The translations under genes and the position numbers were made by a program. A stretch of 64,000 nt of DNA from Halomonas urumqiensis. GTDB lineage: Bacteria > Pseudomonadota > Gammaproteobacteria > Pseudomonadales > Halomonadaceae. The stretch spans positions 434,001 through 498,000 of the forward strand of contig NZ_PYUD01000003.1 of assembly GCF_003028575.1 (NCBI RefSeq), in the 5' to 3' direction. The notes below the pieces were generated by a model, which saw only the letters and a program-made list of their open reading frames with translations, did no database searches and had not been told where the DNA came from. Positions 33,753-41,089 of the stretch are shown here, piece after piece (the first letter of the stretch is position 1; each line of letters begins with the position of its first letter).

Positions 33753-34979
33753 CTAAGGTACGCTGCCGAACGGCAGCCCGGTGTCGGCACTGCTGGCGCG
33801 TATCGCCTCGTGATGGGTGCCCAGCGCCAGAATATCCGGTGCCGGCATCGGCCGGGCGAGGCCGAATCCCTGAACATGCGTGCAACCGAAGCGCTCCAGC
33901 AGAGGCAGGCACGCCATGTCCTCCACGCCTTCGGCCACGACACGGATGCCCATGCGCCGGCCCAGCAGCGCCACTGCCTCGACGATCGCCGCGCTCTGAG
34001 CCTCCTGCTCTACCAGGCGCACGAAGCTACGGTCGATCTTCAGTTCGCTGATCGGCAAGGACTGCAGTCTCGCCAGCGACGAAAAGCCGATCCCAAAGTC
34101 ATCCACCGACATCTCCAGGCCACTCAGGCACAACCGCGCGGCGACCTCGCTGCCCAGCAACTCATCGTCCATGGCGGCGGTCTCGGTGATCTCGAGAACC
34201 AGCGAAGGATCGCTGGGGCTGCGCATGCGGGTAAGCGCCAGCAAATCGGGGCTCATCATGTCATCGGCGGTGACGTTGACCGATAACGTCGGTGTCACCC
34301 CGGCCCGTGCCCACTGAGCGGCATCATGCTGGGCCTGGGTCAGCACATGGCTGGTCAGGCGCTTGCTCTGTTCGAGCGAGAGTAGCGGCAGGAAATTGCC
34401 GGGGCCGATCAGCCCGAGCTCCGGGTGCGACCAGCGCACCAGTGCCTCCACACCACTCAGCCTGCCGCTGGAGAGCTCGAACTGCGGCTGGTAGTGCAGG
34501 GTGAGTTCACCGGCGTGAAGCGCATGCTCCAGTTCATCACAGGTGAAGACCGGCTCGCGACACGTCTCGATGGGTCGCTCACGGCCCACACCGACGCTAT
34601 CCAGACATTGCCGCAGCTCGACCATGCGCATCGGCTTGTCCAATGAGCCAAGCATGTTGAGCCCGAGGGTCTCGCCGACCCGCTCGGCGATTCGCGTGAT
34701 CTTGGCTTCGACGCCACTGAGCAGCAGAACCGACCCACGGTAGTGGCACTCCCCCAGCCGGCGCAGCAACGCGATGCTGTCGTCGGCGCCGAGTTCGAGC
34801 CCCATGATCACCAGTTGCGGCTGCCGTCGAAGGATGTCATTCAACAGCAGAGAAGAGTGGGAGTAATAACGGCTTTCCATGCCGAGAACGTCCAGCTGCA
34901 GCGACAGCACGGCGGCCACATCAGGGTCAGCCTCGAGCACCACAGCCATCGCCCTTGTCCTGTTCGACAATTCGTTCAT
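33753..34979 (-). CDS. EAL-domain phosphodiesterase with N-terminal pseudo-receiver
   Basis: A 408-aa cytoplasmic protein. ATG 34979 is preferred. Residues ~11-120 form a receiver-like domain: the acidic pocket (E-A-D-P-D, 16-20) and the Lys in D-K-P (115) are kept, but the phospho-acceptor Asp is Gly60 (V-I-M-G-L-E-L). Residues ~145-390 are EAL with all key residues: E-A-L-V-R-W, S-V-N-V-T, E-I-T-E-T, D-D-F-G-I-G-F-S, L-K-I-D-R-S-F, A-E-G-V-E. So it should hydrolyse c-di-GMP, with input not by Asp phosphorylation. VieA-like layout. No kinase is near. Confidence 0.88.
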   Translation of the reverse strand: MNELSNRTRAMAVVLEADPDVAAVLSLQLDVLGMESRYYSHSSLLLNDILRRQPQLVIMGLELGADDSIALLRRLGECHYRGSVLLLSGVEAKITRIAERVGETLGLNMLGSLDKPMRMVELRQCLDSVGVGRERPIETCREPVFTCDELEHALHAGELTLHYQPQFELSSGRLSGVEALVRWSHPELGLIGPGNFLPLLSLEQSKRLTSHVLTQAQHDAAQWARAGVTPTLSVNVTADDMMSPDLLALTRMRSPSDPSLVLEITETAAMDDELLGSEVAARLCLSGLEMSVDDFGIGFSSLARLQSLPISELKIDRSFVRLVEQEAQSAAIVEAVALLGRRMGIRVVAEGVEDMACLPLLERFGCTHVQGFGLARPMPAPDILALGTHHEAIRASSADTGLPFGSVP

Positions 34980-35104
34980 CGGCGGCTTCCGGTCAATCAG
35001 ATTGATGAGCCTACCACCAGGCCCGTTTCGGCACACCGGTCTCGGCATTGCGCTGCATCAACGCTAGACGCGAACACTTGCCTGTCCCCTGAACGAGGGG
35101 CGCT

Positions 35105-35722
35105 TCAGTCCAGCGGGCCCAATGCCACACGCAACGCCAGGGCAATCAACAGTGCACCGGTGATGCGGTTGATCCAGTGGGCCCTGGCCTGCAGCCAGGG
35201 CAGCACGCGGGAGTGCGAGAGGCCAAGCGCCACCAGCACATACCAGCCTCCGTCGATGATCATGGCGGTCAGCACGATCAACGCCTTGGCGGCCACGCTC
35301 ATCTCGGGAGTGACGAACTGGCTGAGCAGCGCGACGAAGAACAGGATGAGCTTGGGATTGCCGAGTGCCACCAGCATCCCCTCGCGGGCCGCCTGGCGGC
35401 GCGTGGTGGGTGTGCCGGTCGCCTGCATGGCGCTGCCTTTTCCCGCGCGCAGCGCCTTGGTGCCGAGCCAGGCCAGGTAGGCGGCACCACCCCAGATGAT
35501 CGCCTGGAACAGCGAGGGGAAGCTGACGATCAAGGCACCCAGACCCCATACCGTGAGCAACGCATAGAGCCCGACGCCCAAGGCATGGGACATCGCCGCC
35601 GCGACCCCTGGTGCACGTCCTCCGCCCAAGGTGTGGCGCAGCACCAGCGCCAGGCTAGGGCCGGGCGACATGGCCCCCATGGCGCAGATAGCGGCAAGTG
35701 ACATCCATAACGAGAAGGGCAT
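35105..35722 (-). CDS. LysE/RhtB-family exporter
   Basis: About 205 aa with six hydrophobic segments. Family motif G-A-M-S-P-G-P-S near the N-terminus and G-N-P-K-L-I-L-F-F. ATG 35722 is preferred over GTG 35731. Exports amino acids or homoserine lactone-like compounds. Alone on its strand; the EAL gene lies 125 bp downstream and a divergent microprotein gene is on the other side. Confidence 0.9.
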   Translation of the reverse strand: MPFSLWMSLAAICAMGAMSPGPSLALVLRHTLGGGRAPGVAAAMSHALGVGLYALLTVWGLGALIVSFPSLFQAIIWGGAAYLAWLGTKALRAGKGSAMQATGTPTTRRQAAREGMLVALGNPKLILFFVALLSQFVTPEMSVAAKALIVLTAMIIDGGWYVLVALGLSHSRVLPWLQARAHWINRITGALLIALALRVALGPLD

Positions 35723-35886
35723 GGCAAGCACGTCCAGGGTCGATCACAACGAAAAAAGCCCCACACCCACCCGGATGGAGGACCACACCGCCACCATACG
35801 ACATCCCCTGCCAAGGCGACAGACAACGGGCTGTATTCCGGGGCTCGCGCCGCTAGACTGGTCGCTCATCTTGTTTGGAGTCACCC

Positions 35887-36042
35887 ATGACGGTTCGTAT
35901 CTTTGCCATCGCCCTGATGGTGCTGGGCGGCGCCCTGCCGGTCATCGGCTGGTATGCGACAAGCCCGGTGGGATTCATTGGACCCGCCCTGTTGCTGCTC
36001 GGCGCCTTGCTGCTGTGGACCCGGGGGCGGCATGGCCGGTGA
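35887..36042 (+). CDS. Two-helix membrane microprotein upstream of exoD
   Basis: A 51-aa protein, ATG 35887 with GGAG 7 bases upstream. Two hydrophobic helices (about residues 4-22 and 28-45) end in a basic W-T-R-G-R-H-G-R tail. Its last 11 bases overlap the exoD start, which supports translation and co-expression. No family recognised. Confidence 0.7.
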   Translation: MTVRIFAIALMVLGGALPVIGWYATSPVGFIGPALLLLGALLLWTRGRHGR

Positions 36043-36628
36043 GTCCGATACACCGCAACATCTCGCCGAGCTGCTCGACCGTCTCGGCCATGCCGGCCAG
36101 CAGAAGAGCAGCGTCAGCCTGGGTGCCATTCTCGACAGTATCGGTCGCCGCTCCTTCGCCCCCTTTCTGCTGGTCGCGGGGCTGATCACCCTCGCCCCAC
36201 TGGTCGGCGACATCCCCGGGGTTCCCACCCTGATGGCCACGTTGGTGATCCTATCGGCGGGGCAACTGCTGGCCGGGCGCGAGCACGTGTGGCTGCCGGC
36301 CTGGCTGCTCAATCGCCGCGTGTCGCGGCAGCGCTTCACCCACGTGCTGGGCTGGGCACGGCGACCGGCCCGCTGGATCGACCGCCTGCTCAAACCCCGC
36401 CTGACGCGTCTGACGCGCTCTCCGGCCCATCGACTGGTGGCCCTGACTTGCCTGGTGATCGCGCTGGCCATGCCGCCCATGGAAGTGGTGCCATTCACCG
36501 CCAATGGTGCTGGCCTCGCGCTCACCCTGTTCGGCCTGGCCCTGCTCGCCGACGACGGGCTGCTCGCCCTGCTTGGCTACGCGTTGACCGGCGGCACTCT
36601 GGCCGTGGTGCTCATCAGCGTGATGTAG
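36032..36628 (+). CDS. exoD: ExoD-family exopolysaccharide synthesis protein
   Basis: A 198-aa inner-membrane protein, ATG 36032. ExoD-like features: S-L-G-A-I-L-D-S-I-G-R-R-S-F-A-P-F-L-L near residues 29-47, a helix pair, then D-I-P-G-V-P-T, and later A-M-P-P-M-E-V-V-P-F. Named for Rhizobium ExoD, linked to exopolysaccharide production and alkaline tolerance; the mechanism is unknown. No polysaccharide genes are nearby. It overlaps the upstream microprotein. Confidence 0.88.
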   Translation: MAGESDTPQHLAELLDRLGHAGQQKSSVSLGAILDSIGRRSFAPFLLVAGLITLAPLVGDIPGVPTLMATLVILSAGQLLAGREHVWLPAWLLNRRVSRQRFTHVLGWARRPARWIDRLLKPRLTRLTRSPAHRLVALTCLVIALAMPPMEVVPFTANGAGLALTLFGLALLADDGLLALLGYALTGGTLAVVLISVM

Positions 36629-36743
36629 AGGCAGCGGACAACTGGCCGCCGGCGCCGCTGTCCCGAAACAGGCATCGCCCCGTCCATGTCACCAAGTGTG
36701 TGCTAGGTTGCCCCTGATTACCCTACACACACAGGCATCATGG

Positions 36744-37238
36744 ATGATGAAACCGCTGATCGTGGCCACCCTGCTGCTCGCGTACGCACTCGCTACCCAC
36801 GCCACCCCCATCTACCGCTGCGACGTCAACGGCCGGGCGACCTTTCAGGACTCACCATGCGGCGAGGACGCATCACGCGTGGAAGGCAGCCCCCTTACCA
36901 CCTACCAACCCCCGGCGGCACACCAACGGCCCCTGCGGGCCATCCCCCGCGAAACGGCCTCCTCCCGGCAAACACGCAAACCCCGCAAATCCAGACAAAG
37001 CAGCCTGCAGCGCCACAACCAGCGGGTCGAAGCCCGGCGCAAGGGCATCCTCGCCGTCGGCATGTCGGAAGCCGTCGCCATCCAGATACTCGGCCACCCC
37101 GACAACTTCCAGAATGAGCGGCATGTCAGCGACCGATGCAAACAGTATTACTGGCGAAACCCCCGCTTTTCGCCGGGCCTGCACCGCGCCGCCATCTGCG
37201 ACGGGGAAGTCGCCAGATACTCGGGGCCGGCACGCTGA
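36744..37238 (+). CDS. DUF4124-type periplasmic protein
   Basis: A 164-aa protein starting at one of the tandem ATGs at 36744/36747. A signal peptide (L-I-V-A-T-L-L-L-A-Y-A, cleavage near T-H-A) is followed by I-Y-R-C-D-V-N-G-R-A-T-F-Q-D-S-P-C, the DUF4124 signature. A basic linker (R-K-P-R-K-S-R) leads to a second conserved-looking block (M-S-E-A-V-A-I-Q-I-L-G-H-P) with two more Cys. Function unknown. Ribosome site weak. Confidence 0.78.
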   Translation: MMKPLIVATLLLAYALATHATPIYRCDVNGRATFQDSPCGEDASRVEGSPLTTYQPPAAHQRPLRAIPRETASSRQTRKPRKSRQSSLQRHNQRVEARRKGILAVGMSEAVAIQILGHPDNFQNERHVSDRCKQYYWRNPRFSPGLHRAAICDGEVARYSGPAR

Positions 37239-37326
37239 GAGGAAAGCGGCTGGGGAATCACGTCGCGAAGGGCGAGGCGTCAGATCGTGGAGGTAATGAC
37301 GACGACGCTTTCCGGCATCGAGTCAG

Positions 37327-37521
37327 TTACGCTTCGAGTTCCGCTAAAGCCGTGCTGACTGCTTCGGCATACTGGCCTTCCGTCAGGCCCCAGTGGCTAA
37401 GCACTTCGGGATCGGGTGCTTCATTTGTCGCGGCACGTAGCTCTTCGGCGGTTTTCCCCTCGAAGCAATGCTTGGCATACGCCTTCGCCTGGGGGGCATT
37501 CAGCTGATCGATCAGTTGCAT
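37327..37521 (-). CDS. Small soluble hypothetical protein (64 aa)
   Basis: ATG 37521 with GAGGA 8 bases upstream; composition is protein-like, acidic and helical (L-N-A-P-Q-A-K-A-Y; G-L-T-E-G-Q-Y-A-E-A-V). No known motif. A 16-bp tandem duplication (37532-37547 and 37548-37563) lies just upstream of the ribosome site and may be part of its promoter or operator. Confidence 0.6.
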   Translation of the reverse strand: MQLIDQLNAPQAKAYAKHCFEGKTAEELRAATNEAPDPEVLSHWGLTEGQYAEAVSTALAELEA

Positions 37522-37531
37522 GTTGATTCCT

Positions 37532-37563
37532 CTTGATAAAGTCAGCGCTTGATAAAGTCAGCT
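37532..37563. repeat. 16-bp tandem repeat upstream of the 64-aa gene
   Basis: Two adjacent 16-bp copies of CTTGATAAAGTCAGC(G/T), differing at the last base, 11 bases upstream of the gene start at 37521. Confidence 0.75.
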
Positions 37564-37667
37564 CTAGCCCAAGGCATCATCGTTTCCGCCAATTCCAGGG
37601 ACGAAAATAGCCTTGTCGGTTCGCCGCCACACAGAACACAAAAAAGAACCTCAGAAGATTCGACCAT

Positions 37668-37850
37668 TTACTGGGGAAGACGCTGCCAAATTGCCTTCGG
37701 CTCACCTCGCGCAGCGCCAGGGATCAGTGCCACCGCATAGAACGCCAGCCCCATGGTAGCAAGGAAAACTCGTACATTAGAGGAATCCTGAATAGTGACA
37801 GCCAAGAGCAAGGCAATCGTTCCAAGCGTCAGGGCAAACATGTATTTCAT
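37668..37850 (-). CDS. Small two-helix membrane protein (60 aa)
   Basis: ATG 37850 with AAGGA 7 bases upstream. Two hydrophobic segments (about residues 3-19 and 28-45) separated by I-Q-D-S-S-N-V, and a basic C-terminal tail. A 17-bp palindrome TGACGCA-N3-TGCGTCA (37863-37879) lies just upstream of the ribosome site, suggesting an operator. Function unknown; possibly a recently acquired small gene, since the region is AT-richer. Confidence 0.58.
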   Translation of the reverse strand: MKYMFALTLGTIALLLAVTIQDSSNVRVFLATMGLAFYAVALIPGAARGEPKAIWQRLPQ

Positions 37851-37862
37851 AACACTTCCTTT

Positions 37863-37879
37863 TGACGCATCCTGCGTCA
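37863..37879. promoter_or_regulatory. 17-bp palindrome upstream of the 60-aa membrane protein gene
   Basis: Perfect 7-bp arms TGACGCA / TGCGTCA with a 3-base centre, 13-29 bases before the ATG at 37850. No U-tract follows, so an operator is more likely than a terminator. Confidence 0.45.
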
Positions 37880-38630
37880 GAGACTAGGCCGACCCGGGAC
37901 AACACATGACCATCAGCCCATCATCATTTGAATTCGATCCAATAACAGCCACCACTTTCGTGCCCGAAACATCATGGAACCAACACTTCCTGCTGCCCAA
38001 AAACATCTATTCTTGCGCACCAGGTGTATTGTACTTCAATATCTTAATGGCTCTTTCACACAGCCATCCGACTCAGCCCAGGTAGGCAGCCATTGCGTTC
38101 ATGCATGACAATTGAGCCCGTGCCTGGTCGCCCCAAAAATCAAGGACTTCAGTATCAAAATAATTAGATTTACATTGCGTGGATTTCATAAATATTACTC
38201 TTTTTCGGATTGCTTTATCACACCTATAACCCAAGGCGAAATTTCCTGTTTAGGTACTTCCTTTACTAGATTCACCCCGAGGATGAACCTTAGATCGCAC
38301 ACTCACTGTGCGCTGGCGAACGTAGCATTGTGGTATCGTGCCAGTTCTGGCTCGATAGCCTGCCGCAAGGGGCCAGGCCCGCCACCGCAGCCTCTTGCTC
38401 ATGCCTTGGGCTATTCTATGCTGTTGTAGGGCACGCCCACCTCAGGCGGATTTATGTCCAGGTTTTGTTCCAGTCCAAGGCCAGGAATTTATACAACGTT
38501 TCACTAACGCACATAGACATTACGCGCTCCCGGGCTAAAGTAAGTTTGGAGCACTTCGCATTTGCGCGCATCAGGGGGGCTTGTGCCTCGCGCAAAAAGC
38601 TTGCCCCCGTTTCAAGAAGGGTTGTCCGTC
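37880..38630. other. AT-richer, gene-poor stretch
   Basis: About 750 bases with clearly lower GC than the flanks, especially 37920-38280. One frame stays open from 38112 to 38429 but has no ribosome site and changes character midway, so I do not call it. A possible promoter for the Crp-like gene is TTGTTC (38465-38470) and TATACA (38490-38495), with 19-bp spacing. Could be the scar of an acquired element or a long regulatory region. Confidence 0.5.
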
Positions 38631-39368
38631 ATGGCCTCACAACCAGATCCTCGTCAGAACTACATGCTGGCGGCGCTACCATTGAATGAATACCAGCGTC
38701 TGATGCCTCTTCTCCAGCCGGTCGAGTTGAAGCTGGGGGATTCACTAGCCGAGTCGGGCGAGAAGATGCGCTATGTCTATTTCCCGACGGATTCCATCGT
38801 GTCGCTACTCTGCGTCATGGACGATGGTGATTCGACAGAAATCGCCGTTGTGGGTGCGGAGGGTGTCGTCGGCATCTCGCTGTTCATGGGCGGCGAAACC
38901 ACACCGAGCCGTGCCATCGTACAAAGTGCCGGCCACGCCTACCGTCTTCAGGGTCCGACACTGAAGTCCGAGTTTTACCGGGCGGGTCCACTGCAGGATC
39001 TGCTGCTGCGTTACACCCAGGCTCTGATCACACAAATGGCCCAGACCGCGGTATGCAACCGGCATCACAGCCTGGATCAACAACTGTGTCGCTGGCTGTT
39101 GCTGAGCCTGGACCGCCTTCCAACCAACGAGCTGCTGATGACCCAGGAGCTGATCGCCAACATGCTTGGCGTGCGTCGGGAGGGTGTTACCGAATCAGCT
39201 GGAAAACTGCAGAAGGCCGGCTTGATTCACTACCATCGTGGGCGCATCACAATCCTGGACAGACCCGGTCTGGAAGAGCGCGTCTGTGAGTGCTACGAGG
39301 TCGTCAAGAAGGAGTACGACCGCCTGCTGAGCTATCGTCGCCCCCCACGAGACAAGGGGATTGGATAG
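38631..39368 (+). CDS. Crp/Fnr-family transcriptional regulator
   Basis: A 245-aa regulator. ATG 38631 with AAGAAGG upstream. An N-terminal cyclic-nucleotide-binding-like fold (Y-F-P-T-D-S-I-V-S-L-L; E-I-A-V-V-G-A-E-G-V-V-G-I-S) and a C-terminal HTH (M-T-Q-E-L-I-A-N-M-L-G-V-R-R-E-G-V-T-E-S). It lacks the Fnr Cys cluster and the CRP cAMP-binding Arg region is not evident, so the effector is unknown. It converges on the patatin gene with a 78-bp gap. The lower-GC region upstream may hold its control elements. Confidence 0.87.
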   Translation: MASQPDPRQNYMLAALPLNEYQRLMPLLQPVELKLGDSLAESGEKMRYVYFPTDSIVSLLCVMDDGDSTEIAVVGAEGVVGISLFMGGETTPSRAIVQSAGHAYRLQGPTLKSEFYRAGPLQDLLLRYTQALITQMAQTAVCNRHHSLDQQLCRWLLLSLDRLPTNELLMTQELIANMLGVRREGVTESAGKLQKAGLIHYHRGRITILDRPGLEERVCECYEVVKKEYDRLLSYRRPPRDKGIG

Positions 39369-39446
39369 GGCTCCCCTCGGGTCATCAGGCACCCGGAAAC
39401 GCAAGCAGCCGCTCAATGTCGGCTGTCTTGTATCCGGGACCTACAC

Positions 39447-40490
39447 CTACCCTTGGTGCTGGGCGCCGATACCCTGGAAAATCTGGCGAAGATCGACACT
39501 CGAGCGCTCCCCGATGGCGGCAAAATTCTCATCCAGCCAAGATGTGACGGTATCACGGCCGAGATCGCGCAGCTTGGTGAGAAATTTCCATTCGGCATTC
39601 ATCTTCGATGAAGCGCCCAGGGGGTTCAGTTCCACCTGGTTTTCCACGACATGTACCCGCACCTGACGGTATTCATCTGCCGAGAGCTTGCCCTGGCGGA
39701 TCAGCCGGTCGACGAAGTCGATTCCGCGTAGTTCCTTGAGAAGGCTGCTGTTGAAACTGATCTCGTTCATCCGGTTTTGGATATCCTGTGAGCTCTTCGG
39801 TGCTCCCTTGCGCTCGATCGGGTTGATCTGAATCACCAAGATATCGTTGGTACCTGTCTCCCCGTGGAAAGGAAACAACGACGGATTCCCCATGTAGCCG
39901 CCATCCCAATATGGCACGCCGTCTATTTCGACGGCTTGATAGATGTGCGGTAAGCAGGCCGAGGCCATCAGCATGTCCACCGTTATCTCCTCGCCGGGGA
40001 AGATCTTGATATTGCCGCTCTCCACGTTGGTGGCCGAAACATAGAGTTTGAACGCAGTGCACCTACGTACCATCTCAAAATCGATGCATTCCTCTACCAT
40101 ATCGCGCAAAGGATTGATATTCATAGGATTAAGCTGATAGGGCGAGACCACACGGGATAGCGCATCCATTGCGTGATACATGGGGTTGTTCTGCAGCCCC
40201 CAGTTGCCCGTCAACATGTCATAGGGCGTGCGTCGCATCAGGCTGTTCTTCGCGCCGTCACCCATGCATCGCCAAAATCGCTCGAGGGCCTCGCGGCCGC
40301 CTTCGGGGCCATCGCGCGTGAAGCCTTCGGCCAACGCTACCGCGTTCATGGCCCCCGCCGACGTGCCCGAGACTCCTGCGATCTGCAGCCGGCCATCTTC
40401 CAGAATCCGGTCCAGAACCCCCCAAGTGAAAGCGCCATGCGCACCTCCACCCTGAAGGGCGAGGTTAATCAGTTTGGATTTCTGTGCCAT
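39447..40490 (-). CDS. Patatin-like phospholipase
   Basis: A 347-aa predicted acyl hydrolase. ATG 40490. The patatin oxyanion loop L-Q-G-G-G-A-H-G-A-F near residues 11-20 and the nucleophile motif G-V-S-G-T-S-A-G-A-M near 40-49 are intact; the catalytic Asp is in Y-W-D-G-G-Y-M-G-N-P. No signal peptide. In some halomonads patatin-like proteins act on lipids or PHA granules; which applies here cannot be told. A degraded dehydrogenase fragment is upstream on the other strand. Confidence 0.9.
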   Translation of the reverse strand: MAQKSKLINLALQGGGAHGAFTWGVLDRILEDGRLQIAGVSGTSAGAMNAVALAEGFTRDGPEGGREALERFWRCMGDGAKNSLMRRTPYDMLTGNWGLQNNPMYHAMDALSRVVSPYQLNPMNINPLRDMVEECIDFEMVRRCTAFKLYVSATNVESGNIKIFPGEEITVDMLMASACLPHIYQAVEIDGVPYWDGGYMGNPSLFPFHGETGTNDILVIQINPIERKGAPKSSQDIQNRMNEISFNSSLLKELRGIDFVDRLIRQGKLSADEYRQVRVHVVENQVELNPLGASSKMNAEWKFLTKLRDLGRDTVTSWLDENFAAIGERSSVDLRQIFQGIGAQHQG

Positions 40491-40582
40491 GTTTGGACCT
40501 ATCGGGTGATGGATGAGCAGGGCATCCAGCCCAACAGGAGGGTCATGGCAGGGGACCGGACGCAAACGCTACCAGCAGCATA

Positions 40583-40843
40583 ATGACAGGACGAGAGGGG
40601 CATCTGTATGGTAGCGAACATAGCCGTTACCTCGCCGGCGCCAGCCAGCCTGTGATTGTCTTGCTGGTCGCAGGTGGTGGCGCCAACGTCTGGACGCATA
40701 TGTCCGCCGATGAAGAGCGCGGCCTGGTCTACCTGCCAGTCTCTGCCCCCTCGCCAAATTTCTGGGGTGGCAACCGTACCCAGGAAGTCCTTCTGGGCAC
40801 ATCGACCACCGCACTGGATATCGAGACGGGCGAGGTGGACTAG
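40583..40843 (+). pseudogene. Remnant of a PQQ-dependent (glucose-type) dehydrogenase
   Basis: A short frame whose residues A-N-V-W-T-H-M-S-A-D-E-E-R-G-L-V and L-P-V-S-A-P-S-P-N-F-W-G-G-N-R, then T-A-L-D-I-E-T-G-E-V, match the propeller core of membrane or periplasmic quinoprotein dehydrogenases (normally 500-800 aa). A stop (TAG) follows where W-x-x-Q would be expected. There is no signal peptide and the rest of the enzyme is missing, so this is a fragment left by deletion or rearrangement. Confidence 0.7.
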
Positions 40844-41089
40844 TCGCCGGCAGCCAATCGCGTACAACGAGGGTGGCCTCAGTGAAGGTCGCCGGGAACG
40901 GCTGCGCCGACACTGATATAACGTCTTGCCGGTTACAACATGTCGCGAAGCGCGGCGAACAGGTCAGCACCAATCCGGCTACCCATCATCTGGACGACGC
41001 TGAAGCAGGCCGGGCCAAGGATCTCTAAACGAAAGACGTTGTTGTCAACGCTATGCTTTGGATTCGCCCCGATGCAAAGAGCCGTGACC
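40844..41089 (+). other. Non-coding or degraded stretch before the TonB receptor
   Basis: No complete gene. One frame is open from about 40862 to a TAA at 41025-41027 and has a protein-like end (S-T-N-P-A-T-H-H-L-D-D-A-E-A-G), possibly another decayed fragment. With the dehydrogenase remnant, this makes about 600 bases (40491-41089) with no intact gene. I see no clear Fur-type box. Confidence 0.35.

Noticed and set aside
38112..38429. 105-codon open frame in the AT-richer region
   Set aside because: No ribosome site and an abrupt change of composition midway; no domain seen.
40569..40973. Minus-strand open frame opposite the dehydrogenase remnant
   Set aside because: Only the plus strand carries the quinoprotein motif; this frame has none.
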